A DNA stretch of 64,000 nucleotides from Cinclus cinclus (Eukaryota > Chordata > Aves > Passeriformes > Cinclidae): contig NW_026912117.1 of NCBI RefSeq assembly GCF_963662255.1, forward strand, positions 46,001 to 110,000, given 5' to 3'. The translations under genes were made by a program, and so were the position numbers. Below are positions 22,201 through 36,593 of this stretch, piece by piece. The notes under the pieces were generated by a model that did not search any database, had not been told where the DNA came from, and saw nothing but the letters and a program-made list of their open reading frames with translations. Position 1 is the stretch's first letter. Every line of letters begins with the position of its first letter.

Positions 22201-25200
22201 CTTGAGTTTGGCTTCTTGGGGAAAAGTGCCTCCATTCGGAGTCAACTTGCCTGCAGCCCGTCCTGGGCTTTTGCCTACAAAAATTCCATAAGGACGAGGA
22301 TTTCTAACAGACCAAAGCTGCCCCCTCCTCCTAACCTGGCTGCCATCGGAGGCCCAAACGCGCCCTACAAAATGACATCTGCCAAGTGGGCTCTTGAGTT
22401 TGGCTTCTTGGGGAAAAGTGCCTCCATTCGGAGTCAACTTGCCTGCAGCCCGTCCTGGGCTTTTGCCTACAAAAATTCCATAAGGACGAGGATTTCTCCC
22501 AGACCAAAGCTGCCCCCTCCTCCAAACCTGGCTGCCATTGGAGGCCCAAACGCGCCCTACAAAATGACATCTGCCAAGTGGGCTCTTGAGTTTGGCTTCT
22601 TGGGGAAAAGTGCCTCCTTTCGGAGTCAACTTGCCTGCGACCCATGCAGGGCTTTTGCCTACAAAAATTCCATAAGGACGAGGATTTCTCCCAGACCAAA
22701 GCTGCCCCCTCCTCCAAACCTGGCTGCCATCAGAGGCCCAAACGCGCCCTACAAAATGACACCTGCCAAGTGGGCTCTTGAGTTTGGCTTCTTGGGGAAA
22801 AGTGCCTCCATTCGGAGTCAACTTGCCTGCGGCCCGTCCTGGGCTTTTGCCTACAAAAATTCCATAAGGACGAGGATTTCTCCCAGACCAAAGCTGCCCC
22901 CTCCTCCAAACCTGGCTGCCATCGGAGGCCCAAACGCGCCCTACAAAATGACATATGCCAAGTGGGCTCTTGAGTTTGGCTTCTTGGGGAAAAGTGCCTC
23001 CTTTCGGAGTCAACTTGCCTGCGGCCCATGCAGGGCTTTTGCCTACAAAAATTCCATAAGGACGAGGATTTCTCCCAGACCAAAGCTGCCCCCTCCTCCA
23101 AACCTGGCTGCCATCAGAGGCCCAAACGCGCCCTACAAAATGACACCTGCCAAGGTGGCTCTTGAGTTTGGCTTCTTGGGGAAAAGTGCCTCCATTCGGA
23201 GTCAACTTGCCTGCAGCCCGTCCTGGGCTTTTGCCTACAAAAATTCCATAAGGACGAGGATTTCTCCCAGACCAAAGCTGCCCCCTCCTCCAAACCTGGC
23301 TGCCATCGGAGGCCCAAACGCGCCCTACAAAATGACATCTGCATTGTGGGTTCTTGAGTTTGGCTTCTTGGGGAAAAGTGCCTCCTTTCAAAGCCAACAT
23401 GCCTAACTTGCCTGCAGCCCGTCCAGGGCTTTTGCCTACAAAAATTCCATAAGGACGAGGATTTCTCCCAGACCAAAGCTGCCCCCTCCTCCTAACCTGG
23501 CTGCCATCAGAGGCCCAAACGCGCCCTACAAAATGACATCTGCCAAGTGGGCTCTTGAGTTTGGCTTCTTGGGGAAAAGTGCCTCCATTCGGAGTCAACT
23601 TGCCTGCAGCCCGTCCTGGGCTTTTGCCTACAAAAATTCCATAAGGACGAAGATTTCTCCCAGACCAAAGCTGCCCCCTCCTCCAAACCTGGCTGCCATC
23701 GGAGGCCCAAACGCGCCCTACAAAATGACATATGCCAAGTGGGCTCTTGAGTTTGGCTTCTTGGGGAAAAGTGCCTCCTTTCGGAGTCAACTTGCCTGCA
23801 GCCCGTCCTGGGCTTTTGCCTACAAAAATTCCATAAGGACGAGGATTTCTCCCAGACCAAAGCTGCCCCCTCCTCCAAACCTGGCTGCCATCGGAGGCCC
23901 AAACGCGCCCTACAAAATGACATATGCCAAGTGGGCTCTTGAGTTTGGCTTCTTGGGGAAAAGTGCCTCCTTTCGGAGTCAACTTGCCTGCGGCCCATGC
24001 AGGGCTTTTGCCTACAAAAATTCCATAAGGACGAGGATTTCTCCCAGACCAAAGCTGCCCCCTCCTCCTAACCTGGCTGCCATCAGAGGCCCAAACGCGC
24101 CCTACAAAATGACATCTGCCAAGTGGGCTCTTGAGTTTGGCTTCTTGGGGAAAAGTGCCTCCATTCGGAGTCAACTTGCCTGCAGCCCGTCCTGGGCTTT
24201 TGCCTACAAAAATTCCATAAGGACGAGGATTTCTCCCAGACCAAAGCTGCCCCCTCCTCCAAACCTGGCTGCCATCGGAGGCCCAAACGCGCCCTACAAA
24301 ATGACATCTGCATTGTGGGTTCTTGAGTTTGGCTTCTTGGGGAAAAGTGCCTCCTTTCAAAGCCAACATGCCTAACTTGCCTGCAGCCCGTCCAGGGCTT
24401 TAGCCTACAAAAATTCCATAAGGACGAGGATTTCTCCCAGACCAAAGCTGCCCCCTCCTCCTAACCTGGCTGCCATCAGAGGCCCAAACGCGCCCTACAA
24501 AATGACATCTGCCAAGTGGGCTCTTGAGTTTGGCTTCTTGGGGAAAAGTGCCTCCTTTCGGAGTCAACTTGCCTGCAGCCCGTCCTGGGCTTTTGCCTAC
24601 AAAAATTCCATAAGGACGAGGATTTCTCCCAGACCAAAGCTGCCCCCTCCTCCAAACCTGGCTGCCATCGGAGGCCCAAACACGCCCTACAAAATGACAT
24701 CTGCCAAGTGGGCTCTTGAGTTTGGCTTCTTGGGGAAAAGTGCCTCCATTCGGAGTCAACTTGCCTGCAGCCCGTCCTGGGCTTTTGCCTACAAAAATTC
24801 CATAAGGACGAGGATTTCTCCCAGACCAAAGCTGCCCCCTCCTCCAAACCTGGCTGCCATCGGAGGCCCAAACGCGCCCTACAAAATGACATATGCCAAG
24901 TGGGCTCTTGAGTTTGGCTTCTTGGGGAAAAGTGCCTCCTTTCGGAGTCAACTTGCCTGCGGCCCATGCAGGGCTTTTGCCTACAAAAATTCCATAAGGA
25001 CGAGGATTTCTCCCAGACCAAAGCTGCCCCCTCCTCCAAACCTGGCTGCCATCAGAGGCCCAAACGCGCCCTACAAAATGACACCTGCCAAGTGGGCTCT
25101 TGAGTTTGGCTTCTTGGGGAAAAGTGCCTCCATTCGGAGTCAACTTGCCTGCGGCCCGTCCTGGGCTTTTGCCTACAAAAATTCCATAAGGACGAGGATT

Positions 25201-28200
25201 TCTCCCAGACCAAAGCTGCCCCCTCCTCCAAACCTGGCTGCCATCGGAGGCCCAAACGCGCCCTACAAAATGACATCTGCATTGTGGGCTCTTGAGTTTG
25301 GCTTCTTGGGGAAAAGTGCCTCCTTTCAAAGCCAACATGCCTAACTTGCCTGCCCCCTGTCCTGGGCTTTTGCCTACAAAAATTCCATAAGGACGAGGAT
25401 TTCTCCCAGACCAAAGCTGCCCCCTCCTCCTAACCTGGCTGCCATCAGAGGCCCAAACGCGCCCTACAAAATGACATCTGCCAAGTGGGCTCTTGAGTTT
25501 GGCTTCTTGGGGAAAAGTGCCTCCATTCGGAGTCAACTTGCCTGCGGCCCGTCCTGGGCTTTTGCCTACAAAAATTCCATAAGGACGAAGATTTCTCCCA
25601 GACCAAAGCTGCCCCCTCCTCCAAACCTGGCTGCCATCGGAGGCCCAAACGCGCCCTACAAAATGACATATGCCAAGTGGGCTCTTGAGTTTGGCTTCTT
25701 GGGGAAAAGTGCCTCCTTTCGGAGTCAACTTGCCTGCAGCCCGTCCTGGGCTTTTGCCTACAAAAATTCCATAAGGACGAGGATTTATCCCAGACCAAAG
25801 CTGCCCCCTCCTCCAAACCTGGCTGCCATCGGAGGCCCAAACGCGCCCTACAAAATGACATATGCCAAGTGGGCTCTTGAGTTTGGCTTCTTGGGGAAAA
25901 GTGCCTCCTTTCGGAGTCAACTTGCCTGCGGCCCATGCAGGGCTTTTGCCTACAAAAATTCCATAAGGACGAGGATTTCTCCCAGACCAAAGCTGCCCCC
26001 TCCTCCAAACCTGGCTGCCATCAGAGGCCCAAACGCGCCCTACAAAATGACACCTGCCAAGTGGGCTCTTGAGTTTGGCTTCTTGGGGAAAAGTGCCTCC
26101 ATTCGGAGTCAGCTTTCCTGCGGCCAGTCCTGGGCTTTTGCATACAAAAATTCCATAAGGACGAGGATTTCTCCCAGACCAAAGCTGCCCCCTCCTCCAA
26201 ACCTGGCTGCCATCGGAGGCCCAAACGCGCCCTACAAAATGACATCTGCATTGTGGGTTCTTGAGTTTGGCTTCTTGGGGAAAAGTGCCTCCTTTCAAAG
26301 CCAACATGCCTAACTTGCCTGCAGCCCGTCCAGGGCTTTAGCCTACAAAAATTCCATAAGGACGAGGATTTCTCCCAGACCAAAGCTGCCCCCTCCTCCT
26401 AACCTGGCTGCCATCAGAGGCCCAAACGCGCCCTACAAAATGACATCTGCCAAGTGGGCTCTTGAGTTTGGCTTCTTGGGGAAAAGTGCCTCCTTTCGGA
26501 GTCAACTTGCCTGCAGCCCGTCCTGGGCTTTTGCCTACAAAAATTCCATAAGGACGAGGATTTCTCCCAGACCAAAGCTGCCCCCTCCTCCAAACCTGGC
26601 TGCCATCGGAGGCCCAAACACGCCCTACAAAATGACATCTGCCAAGTGGGCTCTTGAGTTTGGCTTCTTGGGGAAAAGTGCCTCCATTCGGAGTCAACTT
26701 GCCTGCAGCCCGTCCTGGGCTTTTGCCTACAAAAATTCCATAAGGACGAGGATTTCTCCCAGACCAAAGCTGCCCCCTCCTCCAAACCTGGCTGCCATCG
26801 GAGGCCCAAACGCGCCCTACAAAATGACATATGCCAAGTGGGCTCTTGAGTTTGGCTTCTTGGGGAAAAGTGCCTCCTTTCGGAGTCAACTTGCCTGCGG
26901 CCCATGCAGGGCTTTTGCCTACAAAAATTCCATAAGGACGAGGATTTCTCCCAGACCAAAGCTGCCCCCTCCTCCAAACCTGGCTGCCATCAGAGGCCCA
27001 AACGCGCCCTACAAAATGACACCTGCCAAGTGGGCTCTTGAGTTTGGCTTCTTGGGGAAAAGTGCCTCCATTCGGAGTCAACTTGCCTGCGGCCCGTCCT
27101 GGGCTTTTGCCTACAAAAATTCCATAAGGACGAGGATTTCTCCCAGACCAAAGCTGCCCCCTCCTCCAAACCTGGCTGCCATCGGAGGCCCAAACGCGCC
27201 CTACAAAATGACATCTGCATTGTGGGCTCTTGAGTTTGGCTTCTTGGGGAAAAGTGCCTCCTTTCAAAGCCAACATGCCTAACTTGCCTGCAGCCCGTCC
27301 AGGGCTTTTGCCTACAAAAATTCCATAAGGACGAGGATTTCTCCCAGACCAAAGCTGCCCCCTCCTCCTAACCTGGCTGCCATCAGAGGCCCAAACGCGC
27401 CCTACAAAATGACATCTGCCAAGTGGGCTCTTGAGTTTGGCTTCTTGGGGAAAAGTGCCTCCATTCGGAGTCAACTTGCCTGCAGCCCGTCCTGGGCTTT
27501 TGCCTACAAAAATTCCATAAGGACGAGGATTTCTCCCAGACCAAAGCTGCCCCCTCCTCCAAACCTGGCTGCCATCGGAGGCCCAAACGCGCCCTACAAA
27601 ATGACATCTGCCAAGTGGGCTCTTGAGTTTGGCTTCTTGGGGAAAAGTGCCTCCTTTCGGAGTCAACTTGCCTGCGGCCCATGCAGGGCTTTTGCCTACA
27701 AAAATTCCATAAGGACGAGGATTTCTCCCAGACCAAAGCTGCCCCCTCCTCCAAACCTGGCTGCCATCAGAGGCCCAAACGCGCCCTACAAAATGACATC
27801 TGCCAAGTGGGCTCTTGAGTTTGGCTTCTTGGGGAAAAGTGCCTCCATTCGGAGTCAACTTGCCTGCAGCCCGTCCTGGGCTTTTGCCTACAAAAATTCC
27901 ATAAGGACGAGGATTTCTCCCAGACCAAAGCTGCCCCCTCCTCCAAACCTGGCTGCCATCGGAGGCCCAAACGCGCCCTACAAAATGACATCTGCATTGT
28001 GGGCTCTTGAGTTTGGCTTCTTGGGGAAAAGTGCCTCCTTTCAAAGCCAACATGCCTAACTTGCCTGCAGCCCGTCCAGGGCTTTTGCCTACAAAAATTC
28101 CATAAGGACGAGGATTTCTCCCAGACCAAAGCTGCCCCCTCCTCCAAACCTGGCTGCCATCGGAGGCCCAAACGCGCCCCACAAAATGACATCTGCATTG

Positions 28201-29665
28201 TGGGTTCTTGAGTTTGGCTTCTTGGGGAAAAGTGCCTCCTTTCAAAGCCAACATGCCTAACTTGCCTGCCCCCTGTCCTGGGCTTTTGCCTCCAAAAATT
28301 CCATAAGGACGAGGATTTCTCCCAGACCAAAGCTGCCCCCTCCTCCAAACCTGGCTGCCATCGGAGGCCCAAACGTGCCCTACAAGCTGACATCTGCCAA
28401 GTGGGCTCTTGAGTTTGGCTTCTTGGGGAAAAGTGACTCCTTTCAAAACCAACTTGCCTGCGTCCCGTCCCGGGCTTTTGCTACAAAAATTCCATAAGGA
28501 CGAGGATTTCTCCCAGACCAAAGCTGCCCCCTCCTCCTAACCTGGCTGCCATCGGAGGCCCAAACGCGCCCCACAAAATGACATCTGCCAAGTGGGCTCT
28601 TGAGTTTGGCTTCTTGGGGGAAAGTGCCTCCTTTCAAAGCCAACTTGCCTGCGGCCCATGCAGGGCTTTTGCCTACAAAAATTCCATAAGGACGAGGATT
28701 TCTCCCAGACCAAAGCTGCCCCCTCCTCCAAACCTGGCTGCCATCGGAGGCCCAAACGCGCCCTACAAAATGACATCTGCATTGTGGGTTCTTGAGTTTG
28801 GCTTCTTGGTGAAAAGTGCCTCTTTCAAAGCCAACTTGCTTAACTTGCCTGCGGCCCTTCCTCGGCTTTTGCCTACAAAAATTCCATAAGGACGAGATTT
28901 TCTCCCAGAACAATGCTACCCCCGCTCCAAACCTGGCTGCCATCGGAGGCCCAAACACGCCCTACAAAATGACATCTGCCAAGTGGGCTCTTGAGTTTGG
29001 CTTCTTGGGGAAAAGTGCCTCCTTTCAAAACTATCTTGCCGGCATCCCGTCCCGGGCTTTTGCTACAAAAATTCCATAAGGACGAGGATTTCTCCCAGAC
29101 CCAAGCTGCCCCCTCCTCCAAACCTGGCTGCCATCGGAGGCCCAAACGCGCCCTACAAAATGACATCTGCCATGTGGGCTCTTGAGTTTGGCTTCTTGGG
29201 GAAAAGTGCCTCCTTTCAGAGTCAACTTGCCTGCGGCCCATGCAGGGCTTTTGCTTAGAAAAATTCCACAAGCACGAGGATTTCTCCCAGATCAAAGCTG
29301 CCCCCTCCTCCAAACCTGGCTGCCATCGGAGGCCCAAACGCGCCCTACAAAATGACACCTGCCAAGTGTCCTCTTGAGTTTGGCTTCTTGGGGAAAAGTG
29401 CCTCCATTCGGAGTCACCTTGCCTGCAGCCCGTCCAGGGCTTTTGCCTACAAAAATTCCAGAAGGACGAGGATTTCTCCCTGATCAAAGCTGCCCCCTCC
29501 TCCAAACCTGGCTGCCATCGGAGGCCCAAACGCGCCCCACAAAATGACATCTGCCAAGTGGGCTCTTGAGTTTGGCTTCTTGGGGAAAAGTGCCTCCTTT
29601 CAAAGCCAACTTGCTTAACTTGCCTGCAGCCCTTCCTCGGCTTTTGCCTACAAAAATTCCATAAG
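19203..29665. repeat. Superunit copy S2 (10,463 bp)
   Basis: Bounded on both sides by the same rare monomer start, gacgaggttttctcccagaa, at 19,203 and 29,666. It contains about 54 monomers and ends in island D2. Relative to S1 it has gained monomers near 25.4-26.3 kb and at 29,081-29,272. Relative to S3 it holds three extra diverged monomers in the island. Confidence 0.87.
28261..29665. repeat. Diverged-monomer island D2 (longest form)
   Basis: Starts at 28,308, 28,499, 28,691, 28,891, 29,081, 29,273, 29,465 and 29,666 give lengths of 191, 192, 200, 190, 192, 192 and 201 bp. It carries one monomer absent from D1, recognised by gccatgtgggctc, ttttgcttagaaaaattcc and cacaagcacgagg. The second monomer has cccatgcagg where D1 has cccgacctgg with ttttacg, so part of it has been replaced by ordinary array sequence. 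Confidence 0.87.
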
Positions 29666-32600
29666 GACGAGGTTTTCTCCCAGAACAATGCTACCCCCTC
29701 CTCCAAACCTGGCTGCCATCGGAGGCCCAAACACGCCCTACAAAATGACATCTGCCAAGTGGGCTCTTGAGTTTGGCTTCTTGGGGAAAAGTGCCTCCTT
29801 TCGGAGTCAACTTGCCTGCGGCCCGTCCTGGGCTTTTGCCTACAAAAATTCCATAAGGACGAGGATTTCTCCCAGACCAAAGCTGCCCCCTCCTCCAAAC
29901 CTGGCTGCCATCAGAGGCCCAAACGCGCCCTACAAAATGACACCTGCCAAGTGGGCTCTTGAGTTTGGCTTCTTGGGGAAAAGTGCCTCCATTCGGAGTC
30001 AACTTGCCTGCGGCCCGTCCTGGGCTTTTGCCTACAAAAATTCCATAAGGACGAGGATTTCTCCCAGACCAAAGCTGCCCCCTCCTCCAAACCTGGCTGC
30101 CATCGGAGGCCCAAACGCGCCCTACAAAATGACATCTGCATTGTGGGTTCTTGAGTTTGGCTTCTTGGGGAAAAGTGCCTCCTTTCAAATCCAACATGCC
30201 TAACTTGCCTGCGGCCCGTCCTGGGCTTTAGCCTACAAAAATTCCATAAGGACGAGGATTTCTCCCAGACCAAAGCTGCCCCCTCCTCCTAACCTGGCTG
30301 CCATCGGAGGCCCAAACACGCCCTACAAAATGACATCTGCCAAGTGGGCTCTTCAGTTTGGCTTCTTGGGTAAAAGTGCTTCCATTCAAAACCAACTTGC
30401 CTGCATCCCGTCCTGGGCTTTTGCCTACAAAAATTCCATAAGGACGAGGATTTCTCCCAGACCAAAGCTGCCCCCTCCTCCAAACCTGGCTGCCATCGGA
30501 GGCCCAAACGCGCCCTACAAAATGACATCTGCCAAGTGGGCTCTTGAGTTTGGCTTCTTGGGGAAAAGTGCCTCCTTTCGGAGTCAACTTGCCTGCGGCC
30601 CATGCAGGGCTTTTGCCTACAAAAATTCCATAAGGACGAGGATTTCTCCCAGACCAAAGCTGCCCCCTCCTCCAAACCTGGCTGCCATCGGAGGCCCAAA
30701 CGCGCCCTACAAAATGACATATGCCAAGTGGGCTCTTGAGTTTGGCTTCTTGGGGAAAAGTGCCTCCTTTCGGAGTCAACTTGCCTGCGGCCCATGCAGG
30801 GCTTTTGCCTACAAAAATTCCATAAGGACGAGGATTTCTCCCAGACCAAAGCTGCCCCCTCCTCCTAACCTGGCTGCCATCAGAGGCCCAAACGCGCCCT
30901 ACAAAATGACACCTGCCAAGTGGGCTCTTGAGTTTGGCTTCTTGGGGAAAAGTGCCTCCTTTCGGAGTCAACTTGCCTGCGGCCCGTCCTGGGCTTTTGC
31001 CTACAAAAATTCCATAAGGACGAGGATTTCTCCCAGACCAAAGCTGCCCCCTCCTCCTAACCTGGCTGCCATCAGAGGCCCAAACGCGCCCTACAAAATG
31101 ACACCTGCCAAGTGGGCTCTTGAGTTTGGCTTCTTGTGGAAAAGTGCCTCCATTCGGAGTCAACTTGCCTGCGGCCCGTCCTGGGCTTTTGCCTACAAAA
31201 ATTCCATAAGGACGAGGATTTCTCCCAGACCAAAGCTGCCCCCTCCTCCAAACCTGGCTGCCATCGGAGGCCCAAACGCGCCCTACAAAATGACACCTGC
31301 CAAGTGGGCTCTTGAGTTTGGCTTCTTGGGGAAAAGTGCCTCCTTTCAAAGCCAACATGCCTAACTTGCCTGCAGCCCGTCCAGGGCTTTTGCCTACAAA
31401 AATTCCATAAGGACGAGGATTTCTCCCAGACCAAAGCTGCCCCCTCCTCCTAACCTGGCTGCCATCAGAGGCCCAAACGCGCCCTACAAAATGACATCTG
31501 CCAAGTGGGCTCTTGAGTTTGGCTTCTTGGGGAAAAGTGCCTCCATTCGGAGTCAACTTGCCTGCAGCCCGTCCTGGGCTTTTGCCTACAAAAATTCCAT
31601 AAGGACGAGGATTTCTCCCAGACCAAAGCTGCCCCCTCCTCCAAACCTGGCTGCCATCGGAGGCCCAAACGCGCCCTACAAAATGACACCTGCCAAGTGG
31701 GCTCTTGAGTTTGGCTTCTTGGGGAAAAGTGCCTCCTTTCAAAGCCAACATGCCTAACTTGCCTGCAGCCCGTCCAGGGCTTTTGCCTACAAAAATTCCA
31801 TAAGGACGAGGATTTCTCCCAGACCAAAGCTGCCCCCTCCTCCAAACCTGGCTGCCATCGGAGGCCGAAACGCGCCCTACAAAATGACATCTGCATTGTG
31901 GGTTCTTGAGTTTGGCTTCTTGGGGAAAAGTGCCTCCATTCGGAGTCAACTTGCCTGCAGCCCGTCCTGGGCTTTTGCCTACAAAAATTCCATAAGGACG
32001 AGGATTTCTCCCAGACCAAAGCTGCCCCCTCCTCCAAACCTGGCTGCCATCGGAGGCCCAAACGCGCCCTACAAAATGACATCTGCCAAGTGGGCTCTTG
32101 AGTTTGGCTTCTTGGGGAAAAGTGCCTCCATTCGGAGTCAACTTGCCTGCAGCCCGTCCTGGGCTTTTGCCTACAAAAATTCCATAAGGACGAGGATTTC
32201 TCCCAGACCAAAGCTGCCCCCTCCTCCAAACCTGGCTGCCATTGGAGGCCCAAACGCGCCCTACAAAATGACATCTGCCAAGTGGGCTCTTGAGTTTGGC
32301 TTCTTGGGGAAAAGTGCCTCCTTTCGGAGTCAACTTGCCTGCGGCCCATGCAGGGCTTTTTTCTACAAAAATTCCATAAGGACGAGGATTTCTCCCAGAC
32401 CAAAGCTGCCCCCTCCTCCAAACCTGGCTGCCATCGGAGGCCCAAACGCGCCCTACAAAATGACAACTGCCAAGTGGGCTCTTGAGTTTGGCTTCTTGGG
32501 GAAAAGTGCCTCCATTCGGAGTCAACTTGCCTGCGGCCCGTCCTGGGCTTTTGCCTACAAAAATTCCATAAGGACGAGGATTTCTCCCAGACCAAAGCTG

Positions 32601-35600
32601 CCCCCTCCTCCAAACCTGGCTGCCATCGGAGGCCCAAACGCGCCCTACAAAATGACATATGCCAAGTGGGCTCTTGAGTTTGGCTTCTTGGGGAAAAGTG
32701 CCTCCTTTCGGAGTCAACTTGCCTGCGGCCCATGCAGGGCTTTTGCCTACAAAAATTCCATAAGGACGAGGATTTCTCCCAGACCAAAGCTGCCCCCTCC
32801 TCCAAACCTGGCTGCCATCAGAGACCCAAACGCGCCCTACAAAATGACACCTGCCAAGGTGGCTCTTGAGTTTGGCTTCTTGGGGAAAAGTGCCTCCATT
32901 CGGAGTCAACTTGCCTGCAGCCCGTCCTGGGCTTTTGCCTACAAAAATTCCATAAGGACGAGGATTTCTCCCAGACCAAAGCTGCCCCCTCCTCCAAACC
33001 TGGCTGCCATCGGAGGCCCAAACGCGCCCTACAAAATGACATCTGCATTGTGGGTTCTTGAGTTTGGCTTCTTGGGGAAAAGTGCCTCCTTTCAAAGCCA
33101 ACATGCCTAACTTGCCTGCAGCCCGTCCAGGGCTTTTGCCTACAAAAATTCCATAAGGACGAGGATTTCTCCCAGACCAAAGCTGCCCCCTCCTCCTAAC
33201 CTGGCTGCCATCAGAGGCCCAAACGCGCCCTACAAAATGACATCTGCCAAGTGGGCTCTTGAGTTTGGCTTCTTGGGGAAAAGTGCCTCCATTCGGAGTC
33301 AACTTGCCTGCAGCCCGTCCTGGGCTTTTGCCTACAAAAATTCCATAAGGACGAAGATTTCTCCCAGACCAAAGCTGCCCCCTCCTCCAAACCTGGCTGC
33401 CATCGGAGGCCCAAACGCGCCCTACAAAATGACATATGCCAAGTGGGCTCTTGAGTTTGGCTTCTTGGGGAAAAGTGCCTCCTTTCGGAGTCAACTTGCC
33501 TGCGGCCCATGCAGGGCTTTTGCCTACAAAAATTCCATAAGGACGAGGATTTCTCCCAGACCAAAGCTGCCCCCTCCTCCAAACCTGGCTGCCAGCAGAG
33601 GCCCAAACGCGCCCTACAAAATGACACCTGCCAAGTGGGCTCTTGAGTTTGGCTTCTTGGGGAAAAGTGCCTCCATTCGGAGTCAGCTTTCCTGCGGCCA
33701 GTCCTGGGCTTTTGCCTACAAAAATTCCATAAGGACGAGGATTTCTCCCAGACCAAAGCTGCCCCCTCCTCCAAACCTGGCTGCCATCGGAGGCCCAAAC
33801 GCGCCCTACAAAATGACATATGCCAAGTGGGCTCTTGAGTTTGGCTTCTTGGGGAAAAGTGCCTCCTTTCGGAGTCAACTTGCCTGCGGCCCATGCAGGG
33901 CTTTTGCCTACAAAAATTCCATAAGGACGAGGATTTCTCCCAGACCAAAGCTGCCCCCTCCTCCTAACCTGGCTGCCATCAGAGGCCCAAACGCGCCCTA
34001 CAAAATGACATCTGCCAAGTGGGCTCTTGAGTTTGGCTTCTTGGGGAAAAGTGCCTCCATTCGGAGTCAACTTGCCTGCAGCCCGTCCTGGGCTTTTGCC
34101 TACAAAAATTCCATAAGGACGAGGATTTCTCCCAGACCAAAGCTGCCCCCTCCTCCAAACCTGGCTGCCATCGGAGGCCCAAACGCGCCCTACAAAATGA
34201 CATCTGCATTGTGGGTTCTTGAGTTTGGCTTCTTGGGGAAAAGTGCCTCCTTTCAAAGCCAACATGCCTAACTTGCCTGCAGCCCGTCCAGGGCTTTAGC
34301 CTACAAAAATTCCATAAGGACGAGGATTTCTCCCAGACCAAAGCTGCCCCCTCCTCCTAACCTGGCTGCCATCAGAGGCCCAAACGCGCCCTACAAAATG
34401 ACATCTGCCAAGTGGGCTCTTGAGTTTGGCTTCTTGGGGAAAAGTGCCTCCTTTCGGAGTCAACTTGCCTGCAGCCCGTCCTGGGCTTTTGCCTACAAAA
34501 ATTCCATAAGGACGAGGATTTCTCCCAGACCAAAGCTGCCCCCTCCTCCAAACCTGGCTGCCATCGGAGGCCCAAACACGCCCTACAAAATGACATCTGC
34601 CAAGTGGGCTCTTGAGTTTGGCTTCTTGGGGAAAAGTGCCTCCATTCGGAGTCAACTTGCCTGCAGCCCGTCCTGGGCTTTTGCCTACAAAAATTCCATA
34701 AGGACGAGGATTTCTCCCAGACCAAAGCTGCCCCCTCCTCCAAACCTGGCTGCCATCGGAGGCCCAAACGCGCCCTACAAAATGACATATGCCAAGTGGG
34801 CTCTTGAGTTTGGCTTCTTGGGGAAAAGTGCCTCCTTTCGGAGTCAACTTGCCTGCGGCCCATGCAGGGCTTTTGCCTACAAAAATTCCATAAGGACGAG
34901 GATTTCTCCCAGACCAAAGCTGCCCCCTCCTCCAAACCTGGCTGCCATCAGAGGCCCAAACGCGCCCTACAAAATGACACCTGCCAAGTGGGCTCTTGAG
35001 TTTGGCTTCTTGGGGAAAAGTGCCTCCATTCGGAGTCAACTTGCCTGCGGCCCGTCCTGGGCTTTTGCCTACAAAAATTCCATAAGGACGAAGATTTCTC
35101 CCAGACCAAAGCTGCCCCCTCCTCCAAACCTGGCTGCCATCGGAGGCCCAAACGCGCCCTACAAAATGACATATGCCAAGTGGGCTCTTGAGTTTGGCTT
35201 CTTGGGGAAAAGTGCCTCCTTTCGGAGTCAACTTGCCTGCAGCCCGTCCAGGGCTTTTGCCTACAAAAATTCCATAAGGACGAGGATTTCTCCCAGACCA
35301 AAGCTGCCCCCTCCTCCAAACCTGGCTGCCATCGGAGGCCCAAACGCGCCCTACAAAATGACATATGCCAAGTGGGCTCTTGAGTTTGGCTTCTTGGGGA
35401 AAAGTGCCTCCTTTCGGAGTCAACTTGCCTGCGGCCCATGCAGGGCTTTTGCCTACAAAAATTCCATAAGGACGAGGATTTCTCCCAGACCAAAGCTGCC
35501 CCCTCCTCCAAACCTGGCTGCCATCGGAGGCCCAAACGCGCCCTACAAAATGACATCTGCATTGTGGGTTCTTGAGTTTGGCTTCTTGGGGAAAAGTGCC

Positions 35601-36593
35601 TCCTTTCAAAGCCAACATGCCTAACTTGCCTGCAGCCCGTCCAGGGCTTTAGCCTACAAAAATTCCATAAGGACGAGGATTTCTCCCAGACCAAAGCTGC
35701 CCCCTCCTCCTAACCTGGCTGCCATCAGAGGCCCAAACGCGCCCTACAAAATGACATCTGCCAAGTGGGCTCTTGAGTTTGGCTTCTTGGGGAAAAGTGC
35801 CTCCTTTCGGAGTCAACTTGCCTGCAGCCCGTCCTGGGCTTTTGCCTACAAAAATTCCATAAGGACGAGGATTTCTCCCAGACCAAAGCTGCCCCCTCCT
35901 CCAAACCTGGCTGCCATCGGAGGCCCAAACACGCCCTACAAAATGACATCTGCCAAGTGGGCTCTTGAGTTTGGCTTCTTGGGGAAAAGTGCCTCCATTC
36001 GGAGTCAACTTGCCTGCAGCCCGTCCTGGGCTTTTGCCTACAAAAATTCCATAAGGACGAGGATTTCTCCCAGACCAAAGCTGCCCCCTCCTCCAAACCT
36101 GGCTGCCATCGGAGGCCCAAACGCGCCCTACAAAATGACATATGCCAAGTGGGCTCTTGAGTTTGGCTTCTTGGGGAAAAGTGCCTCCTTTCGGAGTCAA
36201 CTTGCCTGCGGCCCATGCAGGGCTTTTGCCTACAAAAATTCCATAAGGACGAGGATTTCTCCCAGACCAAAGCTGCCCCCTCCTCCAAACCTGGCTGCCA
36301 TCAGAGGCCCAAACGCGCCCTACAAAATGACACCTGCCAAGTGGGCTCTTGAGTTTGGCTTCTTGGGGAAAAGTGCCTCCATTCGGAGTCAACTTGCCTG
36401 CGGCCCGTCCTGGGCTTTTGCCTACAAAAATTCCATAAGGACGAGGATTTCTCCCAGACCAAAGCTGCCCCCTCCTCCAAACCTGGCTGCCATCGGAGGC
36501 CCAAACGCGCCCTACAAAATGACATCTGCATTGTGGGCTCTTGAGTTTGGCTTCTTGGGGAAAAGTGCCTCCTTTCAAAGCCAACATGCCTAA